Source: a virus. Taken from it: a stretch of DNA of 58,796 nt. Location of the stretch: the IMG/VR virus record IMGVR_UViG_3300042890_001480, positions 1-58,796 of that record. One strand, 5' to 3'. How positions within the stretch are numbered: the stretch's first letter is position 1; each line of letters opens with the position of its first letter. This document shows, in pieces, positions 15,464 to 24,553 of the stretch. A program made the position numbers and the translations under genes. The notes beneath the pieces are model-generated. The model did not search any database, was not told the origin of the DNA, and worked only from the letters and a program-made list of their open reading frames with translations.

Positions 15464-16167
15464 TGGCTACTAACTATAATCCTAGCATAGTTAAAAGCGG
15501 ATTGGTTCTTTGTTTAGATCCCGCAAATCCTAGATCATACTCAGGATCTGGTACTACAATAACCGACATAAGCAATTCTGAAAATAATGGAACTTTTAGT
15601 GGCGGCGGACCAGCTTATAGTGCATCAAATAATGGAACATTAGTATTTGATGGCTCTGATGACACTATTACTGTTACAACCAGTAATGGATTTGGAAATT
15701 CTTCATTACCCCCAAATCAATCTATGTCTTTTTGGTATAAGCATGATGACAACAATCAATATGATTTTTTATGTGGATTTAGAAATAATGCAAATTATGA
15801 TTTTTATACTTTAATTGTTGATCAGGCTGGAGGAGACTTCCTTGAAGTAAGAACAAGAACTGGTGGCGGTGGTGCGGCCGATACAAACATTGCCTGGCCA
15901 GCTGCATATAATAATGTTTGGAAACATATATCTGTAACTGCATCTGGATCCCTTGTTACTCTTTATTTAGATGGCATACAAGCAAATTCATCAAATAGTC
16001 TTTCTGGAAATTACGGAGCATCTTCTGGTAATTTTACAGTAGGTAGGTATGCATTCGGTTTTCCAATGAAAGGTTCTATGGGACAAATATTGTTTTATAA
16101 TAGAGCGATAACTGCAGCAGAAGTAAGACAAAATTTTAATGCTACAAAAGGCAGGTATGGATTATGA
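15463..16167 (+). CDS. LamG-like adhesin 1
   Basis: The 234-residue protein is one concanavalin A-like (LamG/laminin-G type) domain. It has the opening GLVLCLDPANPRSYSGSGTT, a NGTLVFDGSDDTITV strand, the MSFWYKHDD strand, a VTLYLDGIQANSS strand and the closing ILFYNRAITAAEVRQNFNATKGRY. Phage LamG domains are usually carbohydrate-binding. It overlaps the giant fibre gene by one base and the next LamG gene by four (ATGA). It has no attachment domain of its own, so it may decorate another fibre. Confidence 0.8.
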   Translation: MATNYNPSIVKSGLVLCLDPANPRSYSGSGTTITDISNSENNGTFSGGGPAYSASNNGTLVFDGSDDTITVTTSNGFGNSSLPPNQSMSFWYKHDDNNQYDFLCGFRNNANYDFYTLIVDQAGGDFLEVRTRTGGGGAADTNIAWPAAYNNVWKHISVTASGSLVTLYLDGIQANSSNSLSGNYGASSGNFTVGRYAFGFPMKGSMGQILFYNRAITAAEVRQNFNATKGRYGL

Positions 16168-16772
16168 GCCTTTCACATTCACCTCAAATTGTTAGAGATG
16201 GTTTAATACTTTGTGTAGATCCAGATAACATGAGGTCTTACAATGGGAGTGGAATCAGTATATTAAATCTAGTAGACGGAACAAGTCAAACACTTAATGG
16301 TACATTTTCAAAGCCAAGCTTAGGAATAAGACTAACAAATACTAATATATCTGGATCTTCAAATATATCGAGGCTAAATATAAACTCTTACGCATCAATC
16401 AGAACAATAGGTGTGTGGGTTAACATAGTTGATAATATAACTGGTAATTACATATTTGATGCAAGAAATGGTGCAGGCGCAGATGGATACGTTTGGAATG
16501 GTGGAATTGGAAGTTTTTGGTCAGGTCTTTCTGTAAACGGACAAAATAAAACAACTCCAACTATTGGGGACTCCTTTGCTACTGGATCTTGGAGATTTTT
16601 GACATATGAAAGTTCTGCTAGTTTTACTGATAACGTAACTATGTTTTCTAGATTTACTAATATTGAAGGCTTAAATTGTACATTTGGACAAATTTTATTT
16701 TATAATAGGGTACTTACAAATGCAGAAATAAATAAGAACTTTAACGCATTAAAAGGCAGGTATTCATTATGA
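16164..16772 (+). CDS. LamG-like adhesin 2
   Basis: This 202-residue paralogue keeps the family ends: GLILCVDPDNMRSYNGSG at the start and QILFYNRVLTNAEINKNFNALKGRY at the end. The middle is shorter and diverged, with the FDG strand poorly conserved. It starts in a four-base overlap with the preceding gene and ends in one with the next, so it is part of a translationally coupled run. Its role is probably binding of a surface glycan. Confidence 0.75.
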   Translation: MSLSHSPQIVRDGLILCVDPDNMRSYNGSGISILNLVDGTSQTLNGTFSKPSLGIRLTNTNISGSSNISRLNINSYASIRTIGVWVNIVDNITGNYIFDARNGAGADGYVWNGGIGSFWSGLSVNGQNKTTPTIGDSFATGSWRFLTYESSASFTDNVTMFSRFTNIEGLNCTFGQILFYNRVLTNAEINKNFNALKGRYSL

Positions 16773-17533
16773 CAAATGAAGCAGGACCTAATATTGTTTA
16801 TAATGGATTGGTGCTTTATTTAGATGCCGCCAATTCAAGATCTTATCCTGGAACAGGAGCAACTTGGACGGACTTAAGCGGAAACTTACAAAATTTTACA
16901 TTATACAACTCTCCAACATTTTCTAGCAACAATGGCGGAGAAATTTTATTTTCTGGAACAAACGATTATGCTAGAATAAGAAATAGCAGCTCTATAGATC
17001 TGTTATCATCAAATGGTACAGTTGAAATTTGGTTTAGATCTATAGGCGGTACTTTAGGCGGAAACTATGCAAGACTAATAAGTTTTTCAAATGAAACAGG
17101 GACTGGCTCCGATACAACATTAACGCAAGGAGTACTTAATGATTTTATCAACTACTTCTGTTTAGTACAAAATCAAACTACACAAAGACTTGCTGTTTGG
17201 TATAAAGATAATCCACAAGGATTTGGATCATCAACTCCAGTTAATACAAACAATTATTTTAATGCTGTAATATCTTGGTCTACTAATGGAGCATCAATGA
17301 CTTTTAATTTTTATTTAAATGGTGTAGTTGCAAATACAACAACTGTTACTCAATCAGGATATAACGCAGATGCATCAACTATAACATTAGGACAAAATGC
17401 AAATGGTGCACTATCTGCCCCAAGTGAAAATTCTTCATGTGCATTTTCATCTGTAAAAATGTACAATAGATCGCTTTTAGCATCAGAAATCTTACAAAAC
17501 TATGCTGCTCTAAAAGGGAGGTATGAATTATAA
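16769..17533 (+). CDS. LamG-like adhesin 3
   Basis: This 254-residue protein is the most canonical of the run: GLVLYLDAANSRSYPGTGAT, WTDLSGN, GEILFSGTNDYARI, the GTVEIWFRS strand, FNFYLNGVVANTT, and the closing VKMYNRSLLASEILQNYAAL. Such single-domain LamG proteins bind sugars in other systems. It overlaps the preceding gene by four bases and the fibrinogen-like gene by one base. Confidence 0.8.
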   Translation: MTNEAGPNIVYNGLVLYLDAANSRSYPGTGATWTDLSGNLQNFTLYNSPTFSSNNGGEILFSGTNDYARIRNSSSIDLLSSNGTVEIWFRSIGGTLGGNYARLISFSNETGTGSDTTLTQGVLNDFINYFCLVQNQTTQRLAVWYKDNPQGFGSSTPVNTNNYFNAVISWSTNGASMTFNFYLNGVVANTTTVTQSGYNADASTITLGQNANGALSAPSENSSCAFSSVKMYNRSLLASEILQNYAALKGRYEL

Positions 17534-18306
17534 TGTCTGTTACATATAATGAAACATTTAAAGGATATAGAACAGCAAAAGAATTATTAATTGCTAAACC
17601 CGAACTTTTAAATAAAGATGGCATTTACCCATTGTGTCCAGATGGAACTTTAAATTCATTAACTAGAGTGTATTGTGATATGACTACAGATGGTGGCGGG
17701 TGGATGCTTGTTGCTAGAAGCAATCAACACGGCTCTGTTGCATTAGGCAAGTGGGGATGGCTTGGAACGGGCACTGGAGAATTAGAAGATTTTTCACAAC
17801 CATATCAAGAGTCGTGGTATACAAAATGGCATTTAAATTCAAATACGTTTACAGAATTTATTTTTGGAAATAGATTAAATGTTTACAATAATAAATGGGG
17901 ACCATTTATATACAAGCACACAATAAACTACACAAATTTATTTACAGTAGATGGCGTTGTGCTGCCAAGTTCAAGGACTGTTTTAAAATTTGATTTATCT
18001 GTATACAACACATCTGAATTTCCAGTAATGCACCAGTATACAGGATATTCTTTATCGGCTCTTTCAGATAATTCTTTTTATTTAAGAGATTCTCCAGGAA
18101 TTGGATATGGCGGATACCCAAACTTCATGAGAACAACATATGTTAATCATACAAATTCATGGCATATTTCTGGACCTTGGGGGGTAACTGGAACTACTGT
18201 ATCTACGTCGCTTACAAGAGGATATGATTCAAATGGTGACTATATTCAAAAAAGCGGTGATACCAATTATGGAGGGGTCAGTCAATATATGATTATGGTA
18301 AGATAA
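17533..18306 (+). CDS. Fibrinogen-like (FReD) domain protein
   Basis: After a short N-terminal helix (residues 1-30), residues 32-66 read DGIYPLCPDGTLNSLTRVYC and then DMTTDGGGWMLVARS. The pattern GxYxLxPxG...VYCDMTTDGGGW is the N-terminal signature of fibrinogen-related domains and intelectins, best known in animals as lectins for acetylated or microbial sugars. Later segments are aromatic and glycine-rich (IGYGGYPNF, YVNHTNSWHISGPWG, ending GVSQYMIMVR). The usual C-terminal calcium-site and disulfide pattern is not clear to me. It sits within the LamG run, coupled to both neighbours by one-base overlaps. A sugar-binding role is inferred. Confidence 0.75.
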   Translation: MSVTYNETFKGYRTAKELLIAKPELLNKDGIYPLCPDGTLNSLTRVYCDMTTDGGGWMLVARSNQHGSVALGKWGWLGTGTGELEDFSQPYQESWYTKWHLNSNTFTEFIFGNRLNVYNNKWGPFIYKHTINYTNLFTVDGVVLPSSRTVLKFDLSVYNTSEFPVMHQYTGYSLSALSDNSFYLRDSPGIGYGGYPNFMRTTYVNHTNSWHISGPWGVTGTTVSTSLTRGYDSNGDYIQKSGDTNYGGVSQYMIMVR

Positions 18307-19550
18307 TGGCATTAACTCATTCAACCTCTAATATAAACACCAATGGATTGTTGTTGTATCTTGATGCTGCTAATAATAAAAGCTGGACTGCTAATACTAA
18401 AAACCTCATTCAGTTAAACCCAACTCCAACATCTGCATCTGGCCATCTTGCGGGTGGAGGATCTGGAAGTATAACTTATGACTCTGCAAATCAAGCAGTT
18501 TTATTTACAAGAGGAGAATATTCTTCCTGGGGGGTATATTTTTATAACAATCAAGTTTTTTCAGGAAACATAGATTCTACTAAAACACATACAGCTTCTT
18601 TTGAATGGTATTCTGAAAGCGATCCTGGTATAGGATATAGGTGGGAGTTGGTTAGGGGGGATTCAGTTGGCACAACAGCTTTTGCAGACGTCTTAGCAAA
18701 TAGCGTTCCTATAGGTAATAACTGGTACAGATTTTCATATACATTTACTCCATTAAATAACGGAAACAATGCTCATTTTAGAGTTATAACACTAATTCCT
18801 AATTTTCAAGGTGCTGCTTTAGAAAGACGTAAAACTTATTTTATGTGGAGAAAATTACAATTAGAACAAAATTCTGTAAGAACAGATTTTGTAGATGGCA
18901 CACAGGCAACAAGTTGGAACGATGTTAGTGGCAACGGAAGGTCTCTGGCAAACTCAAGCTTAAAAGATTATGCTACATTTAATGGTGGCTGCGTTTGGTT
19001 CAGAGGGGATTTTGCAACTAATGGATTCACAATTCCTTCTTCTATGATAGATCTTGAAGCACTTGGGCAAACAAGGAATTTTACCGTTATGTTTGGAGTT
19101 AGAAAAAAATATTATGGTTTTAGTGGCAATAATACTGGTAACGGAGTTATTCTAAATGGCGCAGGAAGTGGTTATGGTCAAGGATGGAGAATAATTGAAG
19201 AAGTTTATGGATCGCCTGGTGCTGTATTTTCTGGAACGTATGGAGTTGGCTTAGCTACTGGAGGGGTTGGTCAAGGAATCATTATATCTGACACTGTTGC
19301 AGATAGACCTGCAATTGTCGCATTTAGCGTTAGTCCTACAACCATTTATGCATTTCTCAATCAAAATTCTGCATCAGTAGCGACCCCAACATATATACCT
19401 GGGTTTCATTTAGGACAAATTGGTACTACAAATTTTGGCGTGGGAGCATTTGCTGGAGATTTTTATTTTATGATGATATATAATCGTGCATTATCTGCTG
19501 CAGAAATATTAGAAAATTACAATGCTTTAAAACTAAGGTACGGATTATGA
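18306..19550 (+). CDS. LamG-like adhesin with inserted carbohydrate-binding-like domain
   Basis: The 414-residue protein begins like its LamG neighbours (TNGLLLYLDAANNKSWTANT) and ends with FYFMMIYNRALSAAEILENYNALKLRY. Between the opening motif and the SWNDVSGNGRSLANSSL strand lies an extra beta-rich block of about 150 residues (about 35-190; GVYFYNNQVF...YRFSYTFTPLN...YFMWRKLQLEQNS). It resembles the carbohydrate-binding-module-like inserts of phage adhesins and also occurs in the next gene. So this is a two-domain adhesin. It is coupled to both neighbours. Confidence 0.75.
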   Translation: MALTHSTSNINTNGLLLYLDAANNKSWTANTKNLIQLNPTPTSASGHLAGGGSGSITYDSANQAVLFTRGEYSSWGVYFYNNQVFSGNIDSTKTHTASFEWYSESDPGIGYRWELVRGDSVGTTAFADVLANSVPIGNNWYRFSYTFTPLNNGNNAHFRVITLIPNFQGAALERRKTYFMWRKLQLEQNSVRTDFVDGTQATSWNDVSGNGRSLANSSLKDYATFNGGCVWFRGDFATNGFTIPSSMIDLEALGQTRNFTVMFGVRKKYYGFSGNNTGNGVILNGAGSGYGQGWRIIEEVYGSPGAVFSGTYGVGLATGGVGQGIIISDTVADRPAIVAFSVSPTTIYAFLNQNSASVATPTYIPGFHLGQIGTTNFGVGAFAGDFYFMMIYNRALSAAEILENYNALKLRYGL

Positions 19551-20731
19551 GTGTAGAATCGGGTCCTAATATTGTTAATGATGGATTATTACTTAATTTA
19601 GATGCCGCAAATTCTAAATCTCATAATCCATCCGAAAATTTAATTCTTGATAGTCAATCATTTGACAATTGGTCTGTTTCTAATACCAAAGTAGCAGCAA
19701 ATCAAATAGAAGCACCAGATGGAACAGTGACTGCGGACTTAGTAAGTAATACTCAATTTCAAATTTCTTCTATTAGTAAAATCGTGGCATTAAGTCAAAG
19801 CACAACATACACATTTAGTCTTTATGTTAAGCCAATAACAATAAATAAAATTGTTGCTATACAGTTTGATACAAGCGGAACTGGAGCAAATTTTACTGTG
19901 CCAATTTTTGACTTAAGCACATTAACATCAAGTGGTGGGGGAACTAACCAAACCATAACTGATGTTGGAAATGGTTGGTACAGAATTGCTGCCACTATTA
20001 CTACTTTAACTGGAGCCAATCCAAACGGCCCTTCCATTTTCCTTGGATCATATGGAACTACAGGAAATTTCGTTCAAATGTATTTTTGGGGAGCACAACT
20101 AACAAGGTCTTTAGGACAAATAGCATACGTAGCAACAACTACAAGTGCTATATCAAGATCAACTGCATGGTCTGACTTAAGCGATAATGGTAACAATGGC
20201 ACAATCACAAATGGATCAACTTATGATCCTTCTAGCCAAGGTTCATTAGTTTTTAATGGAAGTAGTCAATATGTAAATATAAAATCAAATGCTAGAATAT
20301 TATCTAACCTTACATATACAAAACAAGTTTGGTTTAATACAAATAATACAAGTGCATTAAATAATTTAGTTTCAAGCACTCTAGGAGAACATTTTTTATA
20401 TTTAAATGGATTAGCAAGGCCATGGGCTGGGCATCCTCCACAATTTAATTCAGTAGTAAGCGCTACAATTCTTTTAGCAAATACTTGGTATAACGTTGCA
20501 GTAACATTTGATTCTTCAGTTGGCTGGAAAATGTATATAAACGGAGTATTAAATGCTTCAAGTGCCAATCTAAATACTTTTACTCAATTTTCAGACGTAG
20601 CCATTGGAGCGTATCAAGGCGGTGCTTCATTTGCTGGAAACATAAGCAATGCATTAGTATATAACAGAGTACTAACAGACTCAGAAGTACTACAAAATTT
20701 TAACGCTTTAAGGGGCAGATATGGAATTTAA
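19547..20731 (+). CDS. LamG-like adhesin with inserted carbohydrate-binding-like domain (paralogue)
   Basis: The 394-residue protein has the same plan as its upstream neighbour: LamG opening GLLLNLDAANSKSHNPSEN, an insert at about 30-190 (LSQSTTYTFSLYVKP, GNGWYRIAATIT, VQMYFWGAQLTRS), then WSDLSDNGNNGTI, GSLVFNGSSQYVNI, VGWKMYINGVLNASS and the closing SNALVYNRVLTDSEVLQNFNALRGRY. It ends the coupled LamG run that began at 15463. A promoter-like TATAAT and a new ribosome binding site follow. Confidence 0.78.
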   Translation: MSVESGPNIVNDGLLLNLDAANSKSHNPSENLILDSQSFDNWSVSNTKVAANQIEAPDGTVTADLVSNTQFQISSISKIVALSQSTTYTFSLYVKPITINKIVAIQFDTSGTGANFTVPIFDLSTLTSSGGGTNQTITDVGNGWYRIAATITTLTGANPNGPSIFLGSYGTTGNFVQMYFWGAQLTRSLGQIAYVATTTSAISRSTAWSDLSDNGNNGTITNGSTYDPSSQGSLVFNGSSQYVNIKSNARILSNLTYTKQVWFNTNNTSALNNLVSSTLGEHFLYLNGLARPWAGHPPQFNSVVSATILLANTWYNVAVTFDSSVGWKMYINGVLNASSANLNTFTQFSDVAIGAYQGGASFAGNISNALVYNRVLTDSEVLQNFNALRGRYGI

Positions 20732-20740
20732 TGGTATAAT
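20732..20740 (+). promoter_or_regulatory. Extended -10 promoter candidate
   Basis: TGG followed directly by TATAAT (20735-20740) forms an extended -10. There is no convincing -35. An AAAGGAGGG ribosome binding site follows and the next gene starts at 20758. Confidence 0.5.
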
Positions 20741-20757
20741 TATAAAGGAGGGTTTAA

Positions 20758-21513
20758 ATGGCTAACTCAGATAAAAATATATTAATAGTTCCTAACATTG
20801 CTTCAGCAACAGGAACCTATCCAAACATAAAATTTACTGGGGCAAATAACTCCCCAATTACTTTAAACGTCCTTGACGACAGCAGTATGACATTCTCTGG
20901 ATCATCTGGACAATTATTTTCAATTGTAAATAGCATGTCTGGTACTATATTTTCCGTCAACGATGTTTCTGGTGTTCCTTCTATTGAAGTGCTAGATACT
21001 GGCTTAATTAAATTAGCACAATATAGTGGAAATGTTGCAATTGGAACATCTGCCTCAACAGCAAGAGTCACAATTAAAGCAAATAATACGATAAACAATA
21101 TTCAAGAATGGCAAAACACTTCAGGAGAAGTTGTAGCAAGCATAAATTCGGCTGGTGTTCCAGGAGGAGCAGGATTTGACATCTACCCCCTAGATGATAT
21201 TAGCCTATATTTTGATGGAAGAGAAAAGAGATTTTTACCTAGATACCAAGGAGTTCAAATAACCCCTTTAAATGGCTTTAGGCTTTTGTTAACAGTAAAT
21301 GGTATAATTCAATCAGTAGATACTCCAGAGTATGTATGGCAGTCTATGTTACCAAGATATGGGTTCTTTATAGATTCCGACGGGTTCATAGCATTTCATG
21401 AGCAGGTTGCCCAAGGCTCCAGCTTTGACGCTAGACTACTTCCTGGATCATTAACAACAAAAGTAACAAAAAATTATCCGTTTAAAGCAGCGGACATATT
21501 ATTAGGAGTATAA
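20758..21513 (+). CDS. Structural fibre protein, cyanophage-like
   Basis: The 251-residue protein has two parts. Residues 20-130 hold fibre strands, including SSGQLFSIVNSMSGTIFSVN (a motif also present in the 590-residue fibre at 24554) and one degenerate EWQN repeat (NNIQEWQNTSGEVVASI). Residues 140-251 form a compact domain, DDISLYFDGREKRFLPRYQG...RLLLTVNGIIQ, which resembles domains seen in virion proteins of marine T4-like phages. An AAGGAGGG site gives a strong start. Probably a fibre or fibre-anchoring protein. The family resemblance is from memory. Confidence 0.7.
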   Translation: MANSDKNILIVPNIASATGTYPNIKFTGANNSPITLNVLDDSSMTFSGSSGQLFSIVNSMSGTIFSVNDVSGVPSIEVLDTGLIKLAQYSGNVAIGTSASTARVTIKANNTINNIQEWQNTSGEVVASINSAGVPGGAGFDIYPLDDISLYFDGREKRFLPRYQGVQITPLNGFRLLLTVNGIIQSVDTPEYVWQSMLPRYGFFIDSDGFIAFHEQVAQGSSFDARLLPGSLTTKVTKNYPFKAADILLGV

Positions 21514-21514
21514 C

Positions 21515-24500
21515 ATGGCAAGAAAAGTATTATTAGAAACTGGATATACATTTAATGCGTCAACCAGAACAATCACTATTCCAAGAATTATTCGTCGTGA
21601 TAGACTGGCACTTATCACAAACACTACCGCAAATCAGGTAATTTATAATTTTTCAGATCCAAGCCTAAGAGCAACAACGTACACAGTAACCCCTGTCGGT
21701 AGCTCTGGATCAACAACTATTGTCCTTAGCTATAATACTACAACCATGTCTAATGCAGACACACTCCAAATTATTATTGATGAATATGATGAGAAATTTA
21801 GCCCATCAGAAACATTTACAGACCCAGTAAGCAGAATGCGAATATCTCAGGGTCAATCTTTAATTGATACAGATTTTGAATACGGTCAACAGACAACAAA
21901 GTGGGAAAACCTAGCCCTTGTTAATAATAGACCGTGGTCATTTGAAGGACAAACAACTTTATCTAACGTAACTGCTATTACAATGTCAGCAGGATCAAGA
22001 ACTGTAACTGTAGCAACAGTAACTCCGCCAGCAGTCGGCACACCAGTATTTATTCGTGATACTAACTTACTCTTTGCAAATGGTAACTTCATAGTAGAAT
22101 CAGTATCATCAGGCACCAGCTTTACATACACTGCCCGTGCTGCAAACTATACATCAATAACAGCACTTTTTGATTCATCTAAAACAGTAGTTACTGCAGG
22201 CTCTCTTTATACACAAGCAGCAATTGGCGGAGCTCCAACATTTACAGTATCGGGAACAGATTTAAGGGTATCAGTAACAACAACAGTCCCACATGGATTA
22301 ATGCCAGGAAATGAAATTGCTGTAGTTGGTATAACTGGAACAAATCCTCCAAATGGTAACTTCTATGTATCTACAGTAACATCACCAACAGCATTTGTAT
22401 ATTATGCAAACTCTTCAGTTGGTAATCCAGCATCATTAACTACAACTTCGGCAATACTTTATGTAAGACCAACATCACTATTTATGCACAGACCATTTGA
22501 CGGAGGAGTACTTTTTGGATCAAATAGCGCATCTCCAAATGTTAGCTCAATTCGTCAAACACGTAGACAGTTTAGATATCAGTCTGGTAAAGGATTACAG
22601 ATTTCATCTGGAAGCTTAATGCGACCTTATTCAACTGTAGATCAACTAACATCTTCAGGAACTACAGTAACTGTTCGTACTCGTGAAGCACATAACATTC
22701 AGCCAGGAGCTCAAGTAATTGTTTCTGGAGCAGTGGAAACAGCATACAACGGAACATTTACAGTAGTATCTGCTCCAAGATTTAATACATTTACTTATAC
22801 TGCAGCAGCAACCCCATCAGCAACACCAGCATCTGGAGACCCTGTTGTTTCAGTTTCTTCTTGGTCTGGTGCAAAAACAAGACTTGGAGCATTTGATAAT
22901 CAAAACGGAGTATTTTGGGAATACGATGGCGCAGTATTGTATGCCGTACGTAGATCTTCTATTTTACAAATTGGCGGAAGAGTATCAGTAACAGCTGGAT
23001 CTAGCACTGTAACACAAACAGATGCAGAATATCCAACCTCATTTGCTAAGCAATTAAGAATTGGAGACATGATTACACTTCGTGGACAATCTTATAAAGT
23101 TATAAATATTGCTTCAGACACATCTATGACGATTAATCCATCATATCGTGGCATATCAAACGTCACATTTGGAACCGTAACAAAAATGGTTGAAACAAAA
23201 ATTGCACAATCAGCATTTAATATTGACAGACTCGACGGAACAGGACCTTCAGGATATGTATTAAACCTAGGTACAATGCAAATGTTTTATGTCGATTATT
23301 CATGGTATGGGGCAGGAACAATTCGTTGGGGAGTTAGAGGCTCTGACGGTAATATAATTTATTGCCACAGAATGTCTAACAATAACATAAACTCTGAAGC
23401 ATATATGAGATCAGGAAACCTTCCTGCTCGTTATGAGACAACCACAGACACCCCAGTTACATTTTTAACAGCTACATTAGCTCAGGCTGCAACATCAATG
23501 ACAGTTAGCAGCACAGCAGATTTTCCAAATAGCGGAGTTTTAATGGTTCGCAATGGAACAATTTCAGAAGGAGTTACTTATACTGGTAAAACAGGAACTA
23601 CATTTACTGGCTTAACTCGTGGACAAGCAGGTTCAGCAGTTGCTGGAGTTACAACAACCTGGGCTTCAGGAGCAGTATCTGGAACAGTTTCTTCAGCATC
23701 AGGTATTCAAATTGGACAACGTGTACATTCATCCACGAGTCCAAATCCAGTTCCAGACGGAACATTTGTGACAGGAATATCAGGAACAACAATTACATTA
23801 AATGAAGCAGTTACAGCTGCTAACCCAAATTTAATATTTGCCCCAATGGGAGTAACAGACTCAGCATTTACTTTTTCTGCTACAGCCCCAACTTCGGTTG
23901 AATTGGCTTACCCAACATTTTCTCCATCAATATCACACTGGGGAACAGCAGCAATTATGGACGGAAGATTTGATGATGATAAGTCACTTGTCTTTACTTT
24001 TGGAACCCCGTCAGCTACAACAGTTGGAGCAGGAGCATCAATTGCTCTTATGTCAATTCGTGTAGCACCATCTGTTGATAACGGACAGATTGGAAACTTT
24101 GGTGCTCGTGAAGTTATAAATAGAATGCAACTTAAACTAGAGTCATTTGGTTTTGTTCAAACTGGAACACCGCAACCTCTACTTATTACATTATTACTTA
24201 ATGGAGTACCATCAACATCTACTGTATGGACAAATGCAGTTGGTAACGCCGTATCTCAAAACTCATCACTTGCTCAAATTGCATCTTTTGCTGCAGGATC
24301 AACTACAATGACTGGTGGTGAAGTTGCTGGAGGTTTCTTTACTGGAGGCACAACAGATAGACTTGATTTGTCAGAAGTTCGTGATCTAGGTAACTCAATA
24401 TTAGGTGGTGGCGGACCAAACGCTAATACAAACGTTTATCCTGACGGCCCAGATACAATGACAGTTCTTGTTAGAAACTTAGGATCAGCTTCCGCAACAG

Positions 24501-24538
24501 TATTCGGACGCTTAGGCTGGACAGAAGCACAAGCGTAA
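21515..24538 (+). CDS. Large fibre protein with DTDFEYG domain, 1,007 residues
   Basis: Residues 1-150 contain MARKVLLETGYTFNASTRTI, then DPVSRMRISQGQSLIDTDFEYG and TTKWENLALVNNRPW, motifs I associate with large virion proteins of marine myoviruses. The rest is a chain of small beta modules of the type VTVATVTPPAVGTPVFIRDTN or AQVIVSGAVETAYNGTFTVV. A larger globular region at about 440-640 includes WEYDGAVLYAVRRSSILQIGGRV and YSWYGAGTIRWGVRG. The C-terminus carries a glycine-rich GEVAGGFFTGGTTDRLDL stretch. It starts one base after the preceding stop. Probably a major adhesin. Confidence 0.75.
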   Translation: MARKVLLETGYTFNASTRTITIPRIIRRDRLALITNTTANQVIYNFSDPSLRATTYTVTPVGSSGSTTIVLSYNTTTMSNADTLQIIIDEYDEKFSPSETFTDPVSRMRISQGQSLIDTDFEYGQQTTKWENLALVNNRPWSFEGQTTLSNVTAITMSAGSRTVTVATVTPPAVGTPVFIRDTNLLFANGNFIVESVSSGTSFTYTARAANYTSITALFDSSKTVVTAGSLYTQAAIGGAPTFTVSGTDLRVSVTTTVPHGLMPGNEIAVVGITGTNPPNGNFYVSTVTSPTAFVYYANSSVGNPASLTTTSAILYVRPTSLFMHRPFDGGVLFGSNSASPNVSSIRQTRRQFRYQSGKGLQISSGSLMRPYSTVDQLTSSGTTVTVRTREAHNIQPGAQVIVSGAVETAYNGTFTVVSAPRFNTFTYTAAATPSATPASGDPVVSVSSWSGAKTRLGAFDNQNGVFWEYDGAVLYAVRRSSILQIGGRVSVTAGSSTVTQTDAEYPTSFAKQLRIGDMITLRGQSYKVINIASDTSMTINPSYRGISNVTFGTVTKMVETKIAQSAFNIDRLDGTGPSGYVLNLGTMQMFYVDYSWYGAGTIRWGVRGSDGNIIYCHRMSNNNINSEAYMRSGNLPARYETTTDTPVTFLTATLAQAATSMTVSSTADFPNSGVLMVRNGTISEGVTYTGKTGTTFTGLTRGQAGSAVAGVTTTWASGAVSGTVSSASGIQIGQRVHSSTSPNPVPDGTFVTGISGTTITLNEAVTAANPNLIFAPMGVTDSAFTFSATAPTSVELAYPTFSPSISHWGTAAIMDGRFDDDKSLVFTFGTPSATTVGAGASIALMSIRVAPSVDNGQIGNFGAREVINRMQLKLESFGFVQTGTPQPLLITLLLNGVPSTSTVWTNAVGNAVSQNSSLAQIASFAAGSTTMTGGEVAGGFFTGGTTDRLDLSEVRDLGNSILGGGGPNANTNVYPDGPDTMTVLVRNLGSASATVFGRLGWTEAQA

Positions 24539-24553
24539 AAGGAGGAGACATAA

